Assembly: GCA_045862995.1 (NCBI GenBank)
Contig: BTVX01000015.1
Location: 1-64,000 of the forward strand
From: UBA2387 sp019454665
Lineage (GTDB): Bacteria > Armatimonadota > Fimbriimonadia > Fimbriimonadales > Fimbriimonadaceae
Direction: 5' to 3'
Length of the DNA: 64,000 nt
The number at the start of each line of letters is the position of its first letter. Positions within the stretch are counted from its first letter, which is position 1. Below are positions 41,233 through 49,287 of this stretch, piece after piece. Both the position numbers and the translations under genes were made by a program. The notes below the pieces were generated by a model, which had not been told where the DNA came from, did no database searches, and worked only from the letters and a program-made list of their open reading frames with translations.

Positions 41233-42441
41233 TTAGACGAGCTTCTTGAACTGGTGTTTCCCGACTCGCAGCACTTTTCCGCTCAAATCGCCGAGCGCGA
41301 AGTGTGCGGTCATGTCGTTGACCTTCTCGCCGTCCAAGCTCACCGCGCCCGCTTCGATGAGTCTGCGCGCCTTGCTGTTGGATTCGGCCATGCCGAGCGC
41401 GGCGATCAATGCGGCCAGGGGCACCCCTCGGTCGCCGTTCAACTCGGCGGGAATCTCGGCCTCTTCGGCTTCGACGGGCTGACGCTTCTTGCTGAACGTC
41501 TCCAAGAAGTAGCGGTCGGCGGCTTCGGCGGCCTCGGCGTCGTGGTACAGCGTCACAATCTCCCGCGCCAGCCGCCGCTTGGCGTCGCGCGGGTTCATCG
41601 AACCGTCGGCGCACGCCTTCGTCATCGCGCCGATCTCGGCGAGCGGCACATCCGTGCACAGCACGAACCAGTTCTCCAGGATCGCGTCCGGGATGGACAT
41701 CGTCTTGCCGTACATGTCGTTCGGCGTATCCACCACCGAAACGTAGTTGCCCAGCGACTGGGACATCTTCTCGACCCCGTCGGTCCCCACGAGCAACGGC
41801 ATAAGCAGCACGACCTGCGGCTCCTGGCCGTACTGGTTCATCAGCGTGCGCCCGACCAGGTTGTTGAACTTCTGGTCGTTGCCGCCCAGCTCGACGTCGG
41901 CGTTGATCTGCACCGAATCGTAGCCCTGACACAGGGGATAGAGGATTTCGTGCAACGCGATCGGGCGGTTGTCGGTCCACCGCTTGGTGAAGTCGTCCCG
42001 CTCCATAATGCGGGCCACCGTGGTGCGCGAGGCGAGCCGGATCACGTCCTCGAACGTCATCGCGCCGAGCCAGTCCCGGTTGAAGAAGATCTCGGTCTTG
42101 TCCGGGTCGAGGATCTTGTAGACCTGCTTGGTGACCGCATCAACGTTGGCCTGGACCTCTTCGCGGCTGAGTTGCTTGCGCGTTTTGCTCTTACCGCTCG
42201 GGTCGCCGATCTGGGCGGTGAAGTCGCCGATGATCAGGCAGGCCGTATGGCCGAGCCGCTGGAAGTCGCGAAGCTTGCGCAAGACGACCGCCCAGCCGAG
42301 CGTGACGTCCTTGGCCGTAGGGTCCACGCCGAGCTTGACGCGCAAAGGACGGCCGAGTTTGAGCTTGGCCGCCAGGTCTTCTTCGCTGATGATCTCGGTC
42401 GCGCCGCGACGCAAGATGTCGAGCTGTTGCTCGAGGGTCAT
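41233..42441 (-). CDS. tyrS: Tyrosyl-tRNA synthetase
   Basis: 402 aa, Rossmann-fold class I enzyme with C-terminal S4 domain. It charges tRNA-Tyr with tyrosine. KMSQS (in GVEKMSQSLGN) is close to KMSKS, and QGYDSVQINADVELGGNDQK carries the substrate-binding residues. The HIGH motif is odd: PTAKDVTLGWAVVLRKLRDF puts Thr-47 and Trp-50 where two His are usual. The S4 domain (KARRLIEAGAVSLDGEKVND) is normal. The call rests on overall family match. ATG 42441 is the start. Its stop is 11 bp before the candidate selenoprotein gene. Confidence 0.9.
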   Translation of the reverse strand: MTLEQQLDILRRGATEIISEEDLAAKLKLGRPLRVKLGVDPTAKDVTLGWAVVLRKLRDFQRLGHTACLIIGDFTAQIGDPSGKSKTRKQLSREEVQANVDAVTKQVYKILDPDKTEIFFNRDWLGAMTFEDVIRLASRTTVARIMERDDFTKRWTDNRPIALHEILYPLCQGYDSVQINADVELGGNDQKFNNLVGRTLMNQYGQEPQVVLLMPLLVGTDGVEKMSQSLGNYVSVVDTPNDMYGKTMSIPDAILENWFVLCTDVPLAEIGAMTKACADGSMNPRDAKRRLAREIVTLYHDAEAAEAADRYFLETFSKKRQPVEAEEAEIPAELNGDRGVPLAALIAALGMAESNSKARRLIEAGAVSLDGEKVNDMTAHFALGDLSGKVLRVGKHQFKKLV

Positions 42442-42476
42442 GGGTGGGCCGAGTGTACCGCGAGGAGGTACGTCCC

Positions 42477-42989
42477 TCAGGCGGTGAGAACGCAGCCGCA
42501 CTCGAGACGGATCTCGACAGGCCCGACGTGCTTGACCGACCCACCGCGCCGAAAGTGGTGGACGATGCCCGTCTCCGGGTCGGCGACGACCACGTCGAGC
42601 ACGCCGTTGCTCAAGTAGAGCGGTGCGCCGACGTCGAGGTCCTTGGCCTCGAAGCCGGGCGAGAGCACCTCGACGACCGCCTTGGGCACCAAACGCAACG
42701 CGTGACGCTCGGGAGCCGGCCGCTCGCAAAGGATCATCAGATCGGGCCGCTTGAGCGAGCCGTCGGGCAGCAACACGTAGGTGTCGGCCAACGTGTAGCA
42801 CCCGCAGCCCGAGGTACCGGGTGCCTGGCCGATGCTCCGGTCAATGTCCCGGACCTTCATCTGGTGCACGGGCGAGGGCAAGAACTCCCATGTGGGGGTG
42901 CCCTGACCCAGTTCCAGCTTGACCCCGACGTCTTCGGCGGCGACCAGCCGCTCGAAGAGGTCTTGGATGCCGGTCTGTTCTGTGATCAC
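42477..42989 (-). CDS. Uma2-family nuclease-fold protein
   Basis: 170 aa. Uma2 motifs: RPDLMILCER (Asp of the nuclease core), VPKAVVEVLSPGFEAKD (Glu of the ExK-like pair), KDLDVGAPLYLSNGVLDVVV. The fold belongs to the restriction-endonuclease superfamily. Its role is uncharacterised, although the PD-(D/E)xK-type residues suggest a nuclease. It lies 35 bp upstream of tyrS on the same strand. Confidence 0.83.
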   Translation of the reverse strand: MITEQTGIQDLFERLVAAEDVGVKLELGQGTPTWEFLPSPVHQMKVRDIDRSIGQAPGTSGCGCYTLADTYVLLPDGSLKRPDLMILCERPAPERHALRLVPKAVVEVLSPGFEAKDLDVGAPLYLSNGVLDVVVADPETGIVHHFRRGGSVKHVGPVEIRLECGCVLTA

Positions 42990-43035
42990 GACTTCATTCT
43001 AGCCGCAGTCGCCGCCAAGCCCCAGTTTCAACGGG

Positions 43036-43581
43036 TCACCCTTCCAGAGGTATCCCGTTCGCGTCGTTCATCGAGCCGGTCAGGATTCGAACCAGGTCCA
43101 CCAGAGCCCAGATGCCCGTGATGATGCCGCCATAGCCACACGTCAGGACCGTGATCAGGGCCATCGCGACGCCCGTGTTCGTATCCCCAAGGTAGAACCG
43201 ATGGACCCCGAAGGCCCCGGCAAAGAACGCCAAAGCCGCAGCCACCCACCGATTTCGCCGTCCCAGCGAAGAAGCCAGCGGGTTCGAGCTGGGCACCTGA
43301 ACGTAGTTGTGAACTTGGACGATCGGCGTTCCGGGCGGCACGTTCGGGGGCAGCGCCGTCACCGTGGGCGGAGCGATCGGAGGCGGAATCGCGGCGAGCA
43401 GGTCGGCCAACTCGGGGAGGTTTTGGGCTTGTACCTGGGTCTGGGTGTAGGCGTCCACGAGGATCGTCGTCCGCAGAATGCGCCCTTGCGAGCACCACTG
43501 CCTCAGGGTCGCGGTGTCGGCAGGGCCGTAATGCTGGCCATCGGGACCGTAGACGTAATACACCTGTATTTCAGGATACAC
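43036..43581 (-). CDS. GYF-like and TM2 domain membrane protein
   Basis: 181 aa. The N-terminal GYF_2-like domain (VYYVYGPDGQHYGPADTATL, LRQWCSQGRI) is followed by a Pro-rich linker (about 65-105). A C-terminal TM2 domain comes next, with two helices (RNRWVAAALAFFAGAFGVHR, FYLGDTNTGVAMALITVLTC). Role unknown; GYF domains bind Pro-rich peptides. The protein should be in the inner membrane. Confidence 0.8.
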   Translation of the reverse strand: MYPEIQVYYVYGPDGQHYGPADTATLRQWCSQGRILRTTILVDAYTQTQVQAQNLPELADLLAAIPPPIAPPTVTALPPNVPPGTPIVQVHNYVQVPSSNPLASSLGRRNRWVAAALAFFAGAFGVHRFYLGDTNTGVAMALITVLTCGYGGIITGIWALVDLVRILTGSMNDANGIPLEG

Positions 43582-43630
43582 CGGAGCCGACCGAACTCAA
43601 CTCTCCGCCGGCGGAGGGGAATCTGCATCA

Positions 43631-43670
43631 CCACCGAACCAAACCGAACCAAACCGAACCAAGCCGAACG
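43631..43670. repeat. 10-bp tandem repeat, four units
   Basis: Four direct 10-bp units, two of them identical (AAACCGAACC) and two with one or two changes (CCACCGAACC, AAGCCGAACG). They lie in the 100-bp gap between the end of sdhA and the TM2 gene start. Copy number may vary by replication slippage. No protein-binding role is shown. Confidence 0.75.
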
Positions 43671-43681
43671 AGAAGCCCCGC

Positions 43682-45577
43682 TTACTCCGCCGGACGGCTC
43701 AGGTAATCCTCGCCCATGATCACCTTCACGATCTTGTTCTGATTGATCTTGTACTTGCGGGCGCGGGGGGCGAGGAAGCAGCAATCCACCGGTTCGAACG
43801 CGAACTCGGGGCCGGAGGGCGTCCAAGTCGCCATCGTCGTCTTCAGCCAGTTGGCGTCGTCGCGGTCGGGCGTGTCCATCTTGAAGTGCGCCCCGCGCGA
43901 TTCGTCGCGCACGATCGCGCCGCCAACGATCGCCTTCGACATCTCGATCATGTGCATCATCGAGCGCGTGAACGGGATGGCCTGGTTCGACCAGCCGCCG
44001 CCATCGGTCAGGTCGCACTTCTTGATGCGCTCGCCGAGGTCGTTCAGCCGCTCGCGCGCGGCCAGCAGGTCGCTCTGGAGCCGCCAGATGCCGCAGTTGT
44101 TCCACATCACTTCGGCCAGCTCGGCCTGCAGCGCATAGGGGTTCTCGGGGCCGTTCGAGCGCATCAGGCCCGCATAGAGCGAATCCTGTTCGGCCTTGGC
44201 CGCCGCCAGCGTGGCCGCCAGCGACACCTGGTCCGCAGCCTTTTCCATGCCAGCGAGGTACGCCATGACGCCTTGCGCCGCCAGTTCGCCGCCGGTCAGG
44301 CAGCTCAGCAGCGCGTTCGCGCCGAGCCGGTTCGCGCCGTGGTACTGGTATTCGCACTCGCCCGCCGCGAACAACCCGGGCAGGTTGGTCATCTGGTTCT
44401 TGGCCGACGCGATGTCGAGCGTGTTCTCGTGGCCCTTCTCGTATTGGACCCACAACCCGCCCATGGTGTAGTGAACCGCCGGGTAGATCCGCATGGGGTT
44501 CTCGATGGGGTCCTCGTTCATGAACTTCTCGTAGATCTCGAGAACGCCGCCGAGTTTGTCCCACACCTGCTCCCGGGTCATGCCCTTGTCTTTGACCAAG
44601 TGGCTGATGTCGAGGAATACCTGTTGTTCGCCGCGAACGCCCTTGCCCATGCGGCACACGCAATAGATCGCGAACGAGACGATGTCGCGCGAGAGCAGGT
44701 TCGCGTAAACCGGGTCGAGGTCTTCGCAGAAGTACCAACGGTCGCTCTCGGGGATGTCCTTGCCGAGCCGCTTGTCCATGGGGTCGCGGGGCGTCCACAC
44801 GCGCCCGCCTTCGCCTCGCACCGATTCGCTCATCAGGCGGCATTTGTCCTCGCCAGGGATGGCCGTCGGGTGGATTTGCACCATCTCGGGGTTGCCGTAG
44901 GTGGCGCCTTGTTGGTAGCAGATGGACACGGGCGAGCCCGTGTTGATGATCGAGTTGGTCGAGCGCCCGAAGATCAGGCCGTTGCCGCCCGTGGCGATGA
45001 CCACGGCATCCGCCGCGAACGACTCGATCTTCATCGTGCGCAGGTCTTGGGCCACGATGCCGCGCACGTTGCCCTCGCCGTCCTTGACCAGCGAAAGGAA
45101 GTCCCAACCCTCGAACTTCTCGACGTCGTGGCTCACCTCCCACCGCCGCACCTGCTCGTCCAGCGCGTAGAGCAACTGTTGGCCCGTGGTGGCGCCGGCA
45201 TAGGCGGTGCGGTGCTTGAGCGTGCCGCCGAAGCGGCGAAAGCTCAGAAGTCCTTCGGAGGTGCGGTTGAAGGGCACGCCCATGCGGTCGAGCAGGTAGA
45301 TGATGGCGGGCGCGCGCTCGGCCATGCGCATGACGGGCGGCTGGTGGTTCAGGAAGTCGCCGCCGGTGATGGTGTCTTCGAAGTGCAGGTAGGGCGAATC
45401 GCCCTCGCCGCGCAGGTTCACCGCGCCGTTGATGCCGCCTTGGGCGCAGACGCTGTGGCTGCGCTTGACCGGGACGAGGCTGAAGAGTTTGACCTTGACG
45501 CCCGCCTCTGCGAGCTTCATGGTGGTCATGAGTCCGGCCAGTCCTCCGCCGACGACGATGACTTCGCGCTGTGCCAT
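43682..45577 (-). CDS. sdhA: Succinate dehydrogenase/fumarate reductase flavoprotein
   Basis: 631 aa. FAD-binding VIVVGGGLAGLMTTMKLAEA, covalent-FAD site RSHSVCAQGGINGAVN, active-site loop HQPPVMRMAERAP, Arg/His-containing substrate loops (AVHYTMGGLWVQYEKGHENT, GANRLGANALLSCLTGG). It links the citric acid cycle to the quinone pool as part of complex II. The iron-sulfur (SdhB) and membrane (SdhC) subunits are not beside it, which is unusual. ATG 45577; divergent gene starts at 45656. Confidence 0.94.
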   Translation of the reverse strand: MAQREVIVVGGGLAGLMTTMKLAEAGVKVKLFSLVPVKRSHSVCAQGGINGAVNLRGEGDSPYLHFEDTITGGDFLNHQPPVMRMAERAPAIIYLLDRMGVPFNRTSEGLLSFRRFGGTLKHRTAYAGATTGQQLLYALDEQVRRWEVSHDVEKFEGWDFLSLVKDGEGNVRGIVAQDLRTMKIESFAADAVVIATGGNGLIFGRSTNSIINTGSPVSICYQQGATYGNPEMVQIHPTAIPGEDKCRLMSESVRGEGGRVWTPRDPMDKRLGKDIPESDRWYFCEDLDPVYANLLSRDIVSFAIYCVCRMGKGVRGEQQVFLDISHLVKDKGMTREQVWDKLGGVLEIYEKFMNEDPIENPMRIYPAVHYTMGGLWVQYEKGHENTLDIASAKNQMTNLPGLFAAGECEYQYHGANRLGANALLSCLTGGELAAQGVMAYLAGMEKAADQVSLAATLAAAKAEQDSLYAGLMRSNGPENPYALQAELAEVMWNNCGIWRLQSDLLAARERLNDLGERIKKCDLTDGGGWSNQAIPFTRSMMHMIEMSKAIVGGAIVRDESRGAHFKMDTPDRDDANWLKTTMATWTPSGPEFAFEPVDCCFLAPRARKYKINQNKIVKVIMGEDYLSRPAE

Positions 45578-45655
45578 GGGGTTACCGCCCTATTCTACCG
45601 ATGCCCGCTGGCAGGAAGGTTGCCCGAAGCTGTGGATGCCATACTCCCCGCAGCG

Positions 45656-46420
45656 ATGCCCAACGAGCCGCGACTGAGCGAAGAGCAGGTCGGCGCGATT
45701 CTGCGCCGAGCCGCCGAGTTGCAGGAAAGCCAGGGCCGACCCGTCGTCGAGTCCGGCGTGGCGACCGCCGACATCCTCAAGATCGGCGCCGAACTCGGGC
45801 TCGATCCGCGATGCCTGCGCCAAGCCATCGAAGAGGCCGCCGCGGGGCTCGAAGCCCCCAAGAAGCGCGGGTTCTGGGGGGCGAGGGCCAAACTCGACGT
45901 CGAGCGCGTCATCCCCGGCGAACTCACCGACGACGCGTGGCACAGCATCCTCTCCGCCCTGCGGTCCCGCTACAACCGGATGGGCGCCGTTTCCGAAGTC
46001 GCGGGCGCGCACGAATGGGACGGCAAGGGCGATGGCGTGTCGCCCATCCACGTTTCGCTCCGCTCGAAGGATGGGCAGACGCGCGTGAAAGTGCTTTCCG
46101 ACACGTCGCCTTCGGCTGTCGTGTTCTGCGCCGTGGCGCTCGCGCCGACCATCATGGCGACCGCCGGTTTGTCCGTGGCGGCCGTGCGCGGATTGGGGGC
46201 GACGCCCTTGGGGGGCTTCGCCGCCGCCGCACTGGGCCTCGTGGGCATCGGCGCGCTCATCGCCAAAGGGCATTCCCTGATCCGCAACCGGCGGCAAGAG
46301 GCGGTTCAGGAGACGCTGGGCACGATCGCCGGAATCCTGGCCGCCGAGGGTGAGGCGACCCAGACGATGGGCTCGCCCCAGACGCAGGAGATCATCGAGC
46401 AACGCCTCAACCAACCGTAG
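45656..46420 (+). CDS. Conserved-looking membrane protein, unknown function
   Basis: 254 aa. N-terminal soluble part (LSEEQVGAILRRAAELQESQ, AELGLDPRCLRQAIEEAA) is a helical segment resembling stand-alone regulator-like domains. It is followed by a beta-strand region and two membrane helices (AVVFCAVALAPTIMATAGLS, GGFAAAALGLVGIGALIAKG). I do not recognise the family. It is divergent from sdhA and immediately precedes the XRE-type regulator. Confidence 0.65.
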   Translation: MPNEPRLSEEQVGAILRRAAELQESQGRPVVESGVATADILKIGAELGLDPRCLRQAIEEAAAGLEAPKKRGFWGARAKLDVERVIPGELTDDAWHSILSALRSRYNRMGAVSEVAGAHEWDGKGDGVSPIHVSLRSKDGQTRVKVLSDTSPSAVVFCAVALAPTIMATAGLSVAAVRGLGATPLGGFAAAALGLVGIGALIAKGHSLIRNRRQEAVQETLGTIAGILAAEGEATQTMGSPQTQEIIEQRLNQP

Positions 46421-46479
46421 CGATCGCTTTGTTTTCATCGAACTTCTGGGTGTTGCCGGGCGTCAAAACCATCAGAACG

Positions 46480-46815
46480 ATGCGATCGCTTCGGAATGAA
46501 TCCTCCACTCTCGCCGCCAAGCGGTTGGGCGTCGCCGCGCGCAAGAGGCGCAAGGCGCTCCGCGTGCCGCAGGGCCAGTTGGCCGCCATGGCGGGCTGCT
46601 CCGAGTTGTTCGTGCGCGAGCTGGAGCAGGGTAAGCCGACGGTGCGGCTGGACAAGACCCTGGACGTCCTGCGCGTGTTGGGCCTCGAACTGCGGCTGGT
46701 TTCGGGCCGGGGGGTGCTGGTTGTCGACGAGCGACTCTGTGACGCGGCACCCGATGGGCCTAACAATCGCTGTCTGAACGTGTCAGGTGGAATAATGCCG
46801 GTGATACAGGACTAG
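46480..46815 (+). CDS. XRE-family HTH protein (HipB-like)
   Basis: 111 aa. A five-helix DNA-binding domain: RKALRVPQGQLAAMAGCSEL, FVRELEQGKPTVRLDKTLDV, LRVLGLELRLVSGRG. This is the HipB/y4mF type normally paired with a HipA kinase. The 35-residue tail is atypical. No hipA follows; instead the restriction-modification system begins 25 bp later. It may serve as a controller for that system, or be an antitoxin remnant. ATG 46480 gives the family N-terminus. Confidence 0.75.
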   Translation: MRSLRNESSTLAAKRLGVAARKRRKALRVPQGQLAAMAGCSELFVRELEQGKPTVRLDKTLDVLRVLGLELRLVSGRGVLVVDERLCDAAPDGPNNRCLNVSGGIMPVIQD

Positions 46816-46840
46816 CATCTTGGTTTGAAGAAAGAGGTTC

Positions 46841-48076
46841 GTGAGGCATGAGCTTGTGAAGTCGGTTGAGTTGTTCGCGGGCGCGGGAGGACTTGGGATA
46901 GGAATGTCCCAAGCAGGATTCCAGCATCAGCTCGTCGTGGAGTGGGACCACGATGCGTGCGAGACGATCCGAGCGAACCAGCGCCGGAACATCGAGCCGG
47001 TGCTCCACTGGCCCCTTGTCGAAGGCGACGTGCGGAGCGTGGACTTCGCGAGCATGGAGGGCAAGGTGGAGGTGATCAGCGGCGGACCTCCCTGTCAGCC
47101 GTTCTCCCTCGGCGGAAAGCACCGTGGGCACGAGGACGCCCGCAACATGTTCCCAGCCGTGTTCCAGGCGGTGCGCGGGGCTCGGCCGAAGGCGGTCCTG
47201 GTGGAGAACGTAAAGGGCCTCCTGCGCCAGTCCTTCGCCAGCTACTTCGAGTACATCGTGCTCCAACTCACCTACCCCGAGATCATCCGAAGGGGAGGTG
47301 AGGAGTGGACGAACCACATCGCCCGTTTGGAGCAGCACCACACCAGTTTGAAGAAGGAGCACGGCCTGACCTACAACGTCGTGTTCCGGCTCCTCAACGC
47401 GGCCAACTACGGGGTCCCGCAGCGCCGCGAGCGGGTAATCCTCGTCGGCATCCGATCCGATCTGGAGGCGCACTGGTCGTTCCCCGATCCGACCCACTCG
47501 CAACTCGCGCTGCTCTACGATCAGTTCGTTTCAGGAGAGTATTGGGAGCGTCACGAGGTAGCAAAGGCCGACCGCCCCGAGCCTCCCCGCAAGCTCGTGG
47601 GTCGCCTGGATCGGTTCGGGAGTGTGCTGCCCCTAATGGACGAGTCACCGTGGCTCACGGTGCGCGACGCCATCCACGATCTACCAGACCCCAGGCCGAG
47701 CATGAACGGGGCGGCGGGGTGTGCCGTCTGGGCGAACCACGTCTTCAACCCAGGTGCCCGCGCATACCCTGGACACACCGGAAGCCCTCTCGACGAACCC
47801 GCGAAGACACTAAAGGCCGGCGACCACGGTGTCCCAGGGGGGGAGAACATGCTGGCCCATCCGGACGGCGCTGTCCGCTATTTCACGGTCAGGGAGGCCG
47901 CACGGCTTCAGACGTTCCCCGACGAGTATGAGTTCTCGGGCTCCTGGTCCGAGATCATGCGCCAACTTGGGAATGCCGTACCTGTTAGACTGGCTGCGGT
48001 AGTCGCCTCGTCGTTGAAGCAGCATCTTGAAGAGGCGGAACGAGGCCGTACCCGTGAGAATCCTAGAGCCGTATAA
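46841..48076 (+). CDS. DNA C5-cytosine methyltransferase
   Basis: 411 aa. Motif I VELFAGAGGLGIGMSQAGF (S-adenosylmethionine binding), motif IV SGGPPCQPFSLGGK with the catalytic Cys, motif VI VLVENVKGLL, motif VIII QRRERV, motif X QLGNAVPVRLA. It methylates carbon 5 of cytosine in the recognition sequence and protects against the partner nuclease. GTG 46841 start. The end overlaps the Eco29kI-type nuclease gene. The nuclease kinship suggests CCGCGG as site, but the target domain cannot be read directly. Confidence 0.93.
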   Translation: MRHELVKSVELFAGAGGLGIGMSQAGFQHQLVVEWDHDACETIRANQRRNIEPVLHWPLVEGDVRSVDFASMEGKVEVISGGPPCQPFSLGGKHRGHEDARNMFPAVFQAVRGARPKAVLVENVKGLLRQSFASYFEYIVLQLTYPEIIRRGGEEWTNHIARLEQHHTSLKKEHGLTYNVVFRLLNAANYGVPQRRERVILVGIRSDLEAHWSFPDPTHSQLALLYDQFVSGEYWERHEVAKADRPEPPRKLVGRLDRFGSVLPLMDESPWLTVRDAIHDLPDPRPSMNGAAGCAVWANHVFNPGARAYPGHTGSPLDEPAKTLKAGDHGVPGGENMLAHPDGAVRYFTVREAARLQTFPDEYEFSGSWSEIMRQLGNAVPVRLAAVVASSLKQHLEEAERGRTRENPRAV

Positions 48077-48770
48077 CCCGCTGGGCGTTGAGAACCTGGG
48101 GATCAGCATCGCCAACGCGCTCCTCAGGCAACCCGCAGAGGCAATGCCTCCCCCCGAGCCATTCATCGCGGCGGGGATCTACGCCATCTACTACCTGGGA
48201 GAGTTCGAGCCCTACCGTCCGATCGCCGACCTCAATCGCGTGGAACGGTACAAGTTGCCGATCTACATCGGGAAGGCCGTCCCCAAAGGCGCACGGATCG
48301 GGGGCGTCGGCCTGGGAGGTAGCCCTGGACGTGTGCTGTACGACAGGTTGCGTGAGCACGCCGAGTCCATCGAACTGGCCGAGAACCTCAAATTGGACGA
48401 CTTCCGATGCCGCTTCCTCGCCCTTGAGGACATCTGGATCCCTCTGGGAGAAAGCCTATTGATCGAGACGTTTTCTCCCCTCTGGAATCACCCTCTCTCG
48501 GGCTTCGGTAACCACGATCCAGGGTCGGGACGTTACAATCAGCAGCGATCAAAGTGGGACGAGCTGCACGTCGGCCGAGCGTGGGCGCGGAAACTCCAAC
48601 CCTACGGCAAGGGCGCGTACGGGAACGCCAACGCAATCGCCCAGGCCCTACTCATCGAGATCGCCCAGCACCTCGCGCGGACGGCAGCACCCCAAGAGGT
48701 GCCGGACGCCATCACCGAGGTCAATATGGCGCGCGAGGTCTCCGATGAGCCCAAGCCAGCCAACGACTGA
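48054..48770 (+). CDS. Eco29kI-type GIY-YIG restriction endonuclease
   Basis: 238 aa. GIY-YIG nuclease core: AGIYAIYYLGEF (GIY), LPIYIGKAVPKG (YIG), LYDRLREHAE with the catalytic Arg, LIETFSPLWNHPLSGFGNHD with Glu and Asn. This is the R.Eco29kI type of restriction enzyme, in which GIY-YIG cuts DNA at CCGCGG. It should cleave unmodified DNA; the upstream methyltransferase protects the host. GTG 48054 is preferred, TTG 48027 possible. It overlaps the methyltransferase by 23 bp from 48054. Confidence 0.87.
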   Translation: MRILEPYNPLGVENLGISIANALLRQPAEAMPPPEPFIAAGIYAIYYLGEFEPYRPIADLNRVERYKLPIYIGKAVPKGARIGGVGLGGSPGRVLYDRLREHAESIELAENLKLDDFRCRFLALEDIWIPLGESLLIETFSPLWNHPLSGFGNHDPGSGRYNQQRSKWDELHVGRAWARKLQPYGKGAYGNANAIAQALLIEIAQHLARTAAPQEVPDAITEVNMAREVSDEPKPAND

Positions 48771-48837
48771 GTGCCTGACATCGGCAGAAAAAGCGTGTTG
48801 GGTCCAATGACGCCGAAGGCGTCGGACGTCCCCTACA

Positions 48838-49287
48838 ATGGCGCGCATGGTGCCACGATTCATGGTGATGCTCGCCGCGGCGGCGATGCTGGTGGGCTGT
48901 CAGGGAGGACTGACCCAGGCCAGCCTCGCGGGCAAGTACAAGGGCGAAATGGTCGTCGCCGAGTCGGCGAAAGGTGACGAAAACAATCCGGCCAAGGCGC
49001 TCGCCGACAGCTTCGGTCAGGGCATGGCGTCCAGCATGACGCTCGAACTCAAAGCCGACGGCACGTTCGCGATGACGGCGCTCTTCCTGCCTGTCGAAGG
49101 CAAGTGGACGCTCGAAGGAGACAAGGTCACGCTCAAGCCGGAGAAGGTCACGGGGATGGGCGACAACGCCTCCTTGACCACGGACAGCAACCAGCCCATG
49201 ACGCTGAAGGCGACCGAGGGCGGCAAGCTGCTTGAGCCCCTGGACCAGAAGGCCAACGAACCGCAGTTCCGGTTCAAGCGGGAGTAG
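48838..49287 (+). CDS. Small lipoprotein of unknown function
   Basis: 149 aa. Signal with lipobox MLVGC (Cys at about 21) and a beta-rich mature part with repeated motifs (SMTLELKADGTFAMTA, GKWTLEGDKVTLKPEK). The pattern is like lipocalin/META-type small lipoproteins. Function unknown. It converges on the mscS-family gene with a 14-bp overlap. Confidence 0.75.
   Translation: MARMVPRFMVMLAAAAMLVGCQGGLTQASLAGKYKGEMVVAESAKGDENNPAKALADSFGQGMASSMTLELKADGTFAMTALFLPVEGKWTLEGDKVTLKPEKVTGMGDNASLTTDSNQPMTLKATEGGKLLEPLDQKANEPQFRFKRE

Noticed and set aside
43631..43670. Tandem repeat as CRISPR array or replication iteron
   Set aside because: Units are only 10 bp with no spacers, and there is no cas or rep gene nearby.
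46480..46815. HipBA toxin-antitoxin
   Set aside because: Only the HipB-type HTH is present; no HipA kinase follows, so a complete system is not supported.
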